This document shows, in pieces, positions 16,309-18,466 of a stretch of 18,466 nucleotides of DNA; position 1 is the first letter of the stretch, and the number at the start of each line of letters is the position of its first letter. Position numbers and translations under genes: made by a program. Source of the stretch: Tardiphaga sp. (GTDB lineage: Bacteria; Pseudomonadota; Alphaproteobacteria; Rhizobiales; Xanthobacteraceae); assembly GCA_014377915.1 (NCBI GenBank), contig JACMOT010000369.1:1-18466 (forward strand), given 5' to 3'. Under the pieces are notes generated by a model that was given only the letters and a program-made list of their open reading frames with translations, was not told where the DNA came from and ran no database searches.

Positions 16309-16493
16309 GAGCGGCGCGGCTCCTTGTTATCCCTCCCACCGCGCCTTCGCGATGGTGAGGGTGGCCGCGCGGAGCGCAATCGGGTGCGCGCGGTTTCCTG
16401 CTGCAAATGTCAAACAGCCAGGCTTCGGCCTTCTCGCGACGCGGAGCGCCCGAGTTGTGCGGTAGTCCTCGCTTCCAGACATGAGGGGAGGCA

Positions 16494-16570
16494 GCGCGCC
16501 GACAGGCGCGTTGGGTAGGTGGTTGGGACGCGATCCGCCTCACGACGAACCGCGGCGCCTGTCAGCGCGC
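16494..16570. repeat. Long inverted repeat in the 16.3-16.8 kb gap
   Basis: GCGCGCCGACAGGCGC (16494-16509) and GCGCCTGTCAGCGCGC (16555-16570) are reverse complements with one mismatch that becomes a G-U or A-C pair depending on strand. The loop is 45 nt. No T-run follows on either strand, so it is not a simple terminator. It could be part of a folded RNA or of a repeated element. Confidence 0.6.
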
Positions 16571-16791
16571 CACCGCGGTGATTTTAGGCGGGAGGACCGT
16601 TCTTCCGGGCCAGCACGTGACCTCCGAAGAGGACACTCCGGCGGGATTTCGCCCGCCTTTCGCTGTCCCGTCCAGCCATTCAAGGCAGAGCCCCGTCATG
16701 GGCCCGGACGGTGACCGCCAGCCTCCCGGGGCGTGCTTGCGAGGCACGCGCGCGGGACACCGCATCCTGCTCCGCTACCAAGACGCCTCAT
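16562..16791 (-). other. Two overlapping small open frames downstream of a strong leftward promoter (coding doubtful)
   Basis: On the minus strand an ATG at 16791 opens 31 codons ending in TGA at 16698-16696. A second ATG at 16699-16697 overlaps that stop (ATGA) and opens 45 codons to TGA at 16562. The second begins MTGLCLEWLDGTAKGG. Neither matches a family I know, both are rich in Gly, Pro and Arg as random high-GC frames would be, and the Shine-Dalgarno match before the first (GGGGGGCGC) is poor. They are noted because they lie 25 bp or more inside the transcript expected from the promoter at 16823-16851. An untranslated RNA is equally possible. Confidence 0.2.
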
Positions 16792-16822
16792 GACAGCGCC
16801 CCCCGCGAACAAGACGACACAG

Positions 16823-16851
16823 CTTATAATCCTAGTTAGGACTTATGTCAA
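16823..16851 (-). promoter_or_regulatory. Near-consensus leftward promoter with palindromic operator in the spacer
   Basis: On the minus strand TTGACA (16851-16846) and TATAAG (16828-16823) are separated by exactly 17 bp. The spacer contains the palindrome TCCTAACTAGGA (16841-16830; 5-bp arms, 2-bp centre). The island 16822-16870 is strikingly AT-rich in otherwise GC-rich DNA. The expected start of transcription is near 16816, heading toward 16562. A palindrome between -35 and -10 is a classic repressor position; the regulator is unknown. Confidence 0.55.
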
Positions 16852-16924
16852 TAAATGTTCTAAGATGCGACAGTGCTGAAACCAGTCGCATGGCCTCGAC
16901 GCGCTGGCCGGCACCTACGAGTCC

Positions 16925-16998
16925 GTAGGGCGGATCAGCGAAGCGTAATCCGCCTCTCGCGACAAAACGGCGCCATACACTTCGCCATTGCGCCCTAC
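16925..16998. repeat. Nested palindromic element upstream (plus-strand view) of the antitoxin 3' end
   Basis: Inner arms GGCGGAT (16929-16935) and ATCCGCC (16948-16954) form a hairpin. Outer arms GTAGGGC (16925-16931) and GCCCTAC (16992-16998) overlap the inner one and would compete with it. The GTAGGGCGGAT…AGCG…AATCCGCC pattern is, from memory, a widespread bacterial intergenic repeat. It ends 5 bp before the antitoxin stop and could form the 3' end of that transcript. Confidence 0.6.
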
Positions 16999-17003
16999 CC
17001 GCT

Positions 17004-17294
17004 TCAACGCTTTCCCTTCTCCGGCTGAAAACTGATTTTCAGCGTATGCCCCGTTGCCTTGGCAAACCGCACCAGCGTCCACGTTGAGGGTTGCCCCCGC
17101 CCGCTCTCCAGGCGCGCCATGGTGCTTTGCGTCGTGTTCATGCGGCGCGCCAGTTCGGTCTGGCTCAGGCCAGAGCGCCGGCGCGCCTTGGCGATCGCGG
17201 CCATCACGGTGAACTCCTCCTCGAGCGCTTGGTAATCCTTGAGATAGTCCGGGTCCTTGCTCCAGGTCTTGTGCAAATCCTTGATCTTGGTCAT
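17004..17294 (-). CDS. XRE-family antitoxin (HigA-like partner of a Gp49/HigB-type toxin)
   Basis: A 96-residue protein with a helix-turn-helix of the Cro/CI type: SGLSQTELARRMNTTQSTMARLESG (about 41-65), then PSTWTLVRFAKATGHTLKISFQP. The N-terminal part (KDLHKTWSKDPDYLKDYQALEEEF) is typical of antitoxins paired with phage Gp49-like (RelE-fold) toxins. Such antitoxins bind and block the toxin and repress their own operon. The ATG at 17294 has AGGA 7 nt upstream. The toxin gene lies directly upstream, the usual toxin-first order, but is frameshifted. Its reading frame runs without a stop into this one, so the intact start is chosen by the Shine-Dalgarno sequence and family alignment. The sequence itself looks intact and functional. 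Confidence 0.85.
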   Translation of the reverse strand: MTKIKDLHKTWSKDPDYLKDYQALEEEFTVMAAIAKARRRSGLSQTELARRMNTTQSTMARLESGRGQPSTWTLVRFAKATGHTLKISFQPEKGKR

Positions 17295-17610
17295 CGCTAA
17301 TCCTGATTTGACATCCTTGGCGCGGCTACGGACGATATCCAGTTCGAGTGCCGGGGTCTTTTGCGTTTTCTTGACGAAGGCGCGGAGCACAACTACACGC
17401 CTGCGCTGTCACGTCGATGGCGCGCGAGATGCAGTCACGGCCGGTCATGCGCAATTCCCACAGCCGGTCTTCGAGGTGCTTGACGCTGTCCCGTGGCAAA
17501 GCCTCGAACCCAGTTTGTTCAATGAGTTCGGTCAAACGCACAAACCGCGCCCGCATGTCCGCCGACAATGCGCCGATTTCCGTATCGACAGTCGGATTGA
17601 GCGTTTTCAC
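17295..17610 (-). pseudogene. Frameshifted Gp49/HigB-like (RelE-fold) toxin
   Basis: From GTG at 17610 the frame reads VKTLNPTVDTEIGAL, then DMRARFVRLTELIE and VKHLEDRLWELRMTGRD, which is the N-terminal two thirds of a Gp49-like toxin. After VTAQ (near 17397) the frame turns to nonsense (ACSCAPRLRQ). The expected continuation, RVVVLRAFVKKTQKTP followed by ELDIVRSRAKDV, appears in another frame, as if two bases were lost (or one gained). Beyond this the toxin frame has no stop before the antitoxin ATG. The full mRNA-interferase should not be made. An ATG at 17661 in the same frame is an alternative start. A sequencing error cannot be ruled out, because both halves are otherwise well conserved. 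Confidence 0.75.
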
Positions 17611-17713
17611 CCCGCGCCCTGGCAACAGCCCTGGTTTCAACCTGTTGCATTCAGCATTCATTCAACGCATGCCTTCCAGAATAGGGTACGATTCCTGAAC
17701 GAACGGAGCCGCC

Positions 17714-18466
17714 ATGACGTGGATGCTGAAATTCCTTGCTGTCTTGCTGGCCTTCATCGTGGCTTCCGAGAGCCCGTCGCGGGCGGCACCCGCCGAACGG
17801 CGCCTCGCGCTGGTGATCGGCAACGCCAGCTACCAGGCCGGCCCGCTGCCGACGCCGGCCAATGATGCCGGCCTGATCGCGCAGACCCTGCAGGCCGCCG
17901 GCTTCGACGTCACCGGCGCGCGCGATCTGGACCAGGACACGCTGCGCCGCACCTTCCGGGAATTCCTCGACAAGGCCGCCTCGGCCGGCCCCGATGCCGT
18001 CGCCTTCATCTATCTCGGCGGCTACGGACTGCAGCTCGAAGGCGAGAACTACTTCGCGCCGATCGACGCCAGGATCACCCGTGACGTCAATGTCTCGGCG
18101 GAAGCGGTCCGCCTTTCCGACTATACGGCACCGCTGGCAGCGCTGAAGCTGAAGGCCAGCATGGTGGTGCTCGATCTGGCCCGCGCCAATCCCTTTGCCA
18201 AGACGGGCAATCCGCTGTCCGGCGGACTGGCACTGGTTGATCCCGAACCAGGCATGCTGGTGGCGTTCAATGCCGCGCCCGGTACCGTGGCGCCGGTTGA
18301 GGCCGGTCCCTATTCGGCCTATGCCCAGGCGCTCGCCGAGATGATGCGCGAAGGCGGCCTGAGCAGCGACGACCTGTTCAGCCGCATCCGGCTTCGCGTC
18401 AACGAGACCACCAAGGGCGCGCAGGTGCCGTGGAACGTGTCGAAGCTGCCGGCGCCGTTCTTCTTC
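17714..18466 (+). CDS. Secreted caspase-fold (peptidase C14-like) protein lacking the catalytic dyad (partial, runs off right edge)
   Basis: 251 codons are visible. A signal peptide (1-24, ending PSRA) precedes the caspase-like p20 fold: RRLALVIGNASYQAGPLPTPANDA (29-52) and the ND/A helix, then AFIYLGGYGLQLEGENYFAPID (97-118), VVLDLARANPF (151-161) and a FNAAPGTVAPVEAG segment (185-198). In active bacterial caspases the two key sites read GHG and DACR. Here they read GYG (Tyr104 for His) and DLAR (Ala156 for Cys), so proteolysis is not expected. It looks like a pseudo-orthocaspase, perhaps a binding or scaffolding protein in the periplasm. The ATG at 17714 has CGGAG upstream. It is divergent from the toxin pseudogene. 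C-terminal domains are outside the window. Confidence 0.82.
   Translation, partial: MTWMLKFLAVLLAFIVASESPSRAAPAERRLALVIGNASYQAGPLPTPANDAGLIAQTLQAAGFDVTGARDLDQDTLRRTFREFLDKAASAGPDAVAFIYLGGYGLQLEGENYFAPIDARITRDVNVSAEAVRLSDYTAPLAALKLKASMVVLDLARANPFAKTGNPLSGGLALVDPEPGMLVAFNAAPGTVAPVEAGPYSAYAQALAEMMREGGLSSDDLFSRIRLRVNETTKGAQVPWNVSKLPAPFFF

Larger units (their letters stand above)
16309..16822. other. About 510 bases without a recognisable protein gene, rich in inverted repeats
   Basis: No reading frame here gives a recognisable protein, and composition is high-GC throughout. Visible structure: the long inverted repeat at 16494-16570, and a hairpin GGCGGG-ATTTCG-CCCGCC (16640-16657) followed by TTT on the plus strand. 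The stretch has the look of dispersed, structured intergenic DNA or a decayed element, perhaps encoding an RNA. The boundaries are those of the qor stop and the AT-rich promoter island. Confidence 0.5.

Noticed and set aside
16309..17003. Insertion sequence, tRNA or CRISPR array in the gene-poor gap
   Set aside because: No transposase frame, no terminal inverted repeats with flanking target duplication, no cloverleaf and no regularly spaced direct repeats were found.
17326..17661. A separate 111-residue gene
   Set aside because: Its first part is the toxin N-terminus; its last ~24 codons are out-of-frame reading of the toxin C-terminus, so it is best treated as a frameshifted toxin.

Overview
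The window is GC-rich chromosomal DNA of an alphaproteobacterium. It is most likely from the Bradyrhizobium/Rhodopseudomonas group (Nitrobacteraceae). The support is protein character (SdhE-Mfd next to a divergent RecG, IalB-family protein, alphaproteobacterial HspQ, bacterial phosphatidylcholine synthase) and several palindromic intergenic elements of a kind I associate with those genomes. The assignment is an inference without database comparison.

Layout. 1-5365: DNA repair block. The N-terminal two thirds of recG runs leftwards off the edge. sdhE and mfd run rightwards as an overlapping pair (ATGA) behind a plausible sigma-70-type promoter. 5366-5694: a palindromic repeat, a leftward terminator and a short leftward coding remnant that may be the tail of a PRC-barrel protein. 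5695-10340: a leftward cluster of three genes: a YejA-type peptide-binding protein, an AMP-ligase-like (ANL) protein starting 4 nt after it, and a PleD-like protein. The last two have lost the signature residues of their families. 10341-11616: leader with a terminator-like hairpin, then a secreted IalB-family protein ending in a strong terminator, then a palindromic element. 11617-13178: hspQ (leftward) divergent from an AEC-family permease, followed by another palindromic element. 13179-16308: a UbiH-family ubiquinone hydroxylase (leftward) divergent from phosphatidylcholine synthase (pcs), then a quinone oxidoreductase (qor) with a promoter framed by inverted repeats. 16309-17003: about 700 bases without a recognisable protein gene; it holds long inverted repeats and an AT-rich island with a near-consensus leftward promoter around a 12-bp palindrome. 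17004-18466: a HigBA-like toxin-antitoxin pair with frameshifted toxin and intact antitoxin, then a secreted caspase-fold protein that lacks both catalytic residues and runs off the right edge.

The left and middle parts are ordinary core genome: transcription-coupled repair and fork rescue, succinate dehydrogenase flavinylation, ubiquinone and phosphatidylcholine synthesis. The more unusual content is a run of apparent pseudoenzymes (PleD-like, ANL-like, caspase-like) and the structured non-coding stretch at 16.3-17.0 kb. I found no CRISPR array, tRNA, rRNA, complete insertion sequence or phage module. I did not find a clearly new multi-gene system; the best candidates are listed as findings.
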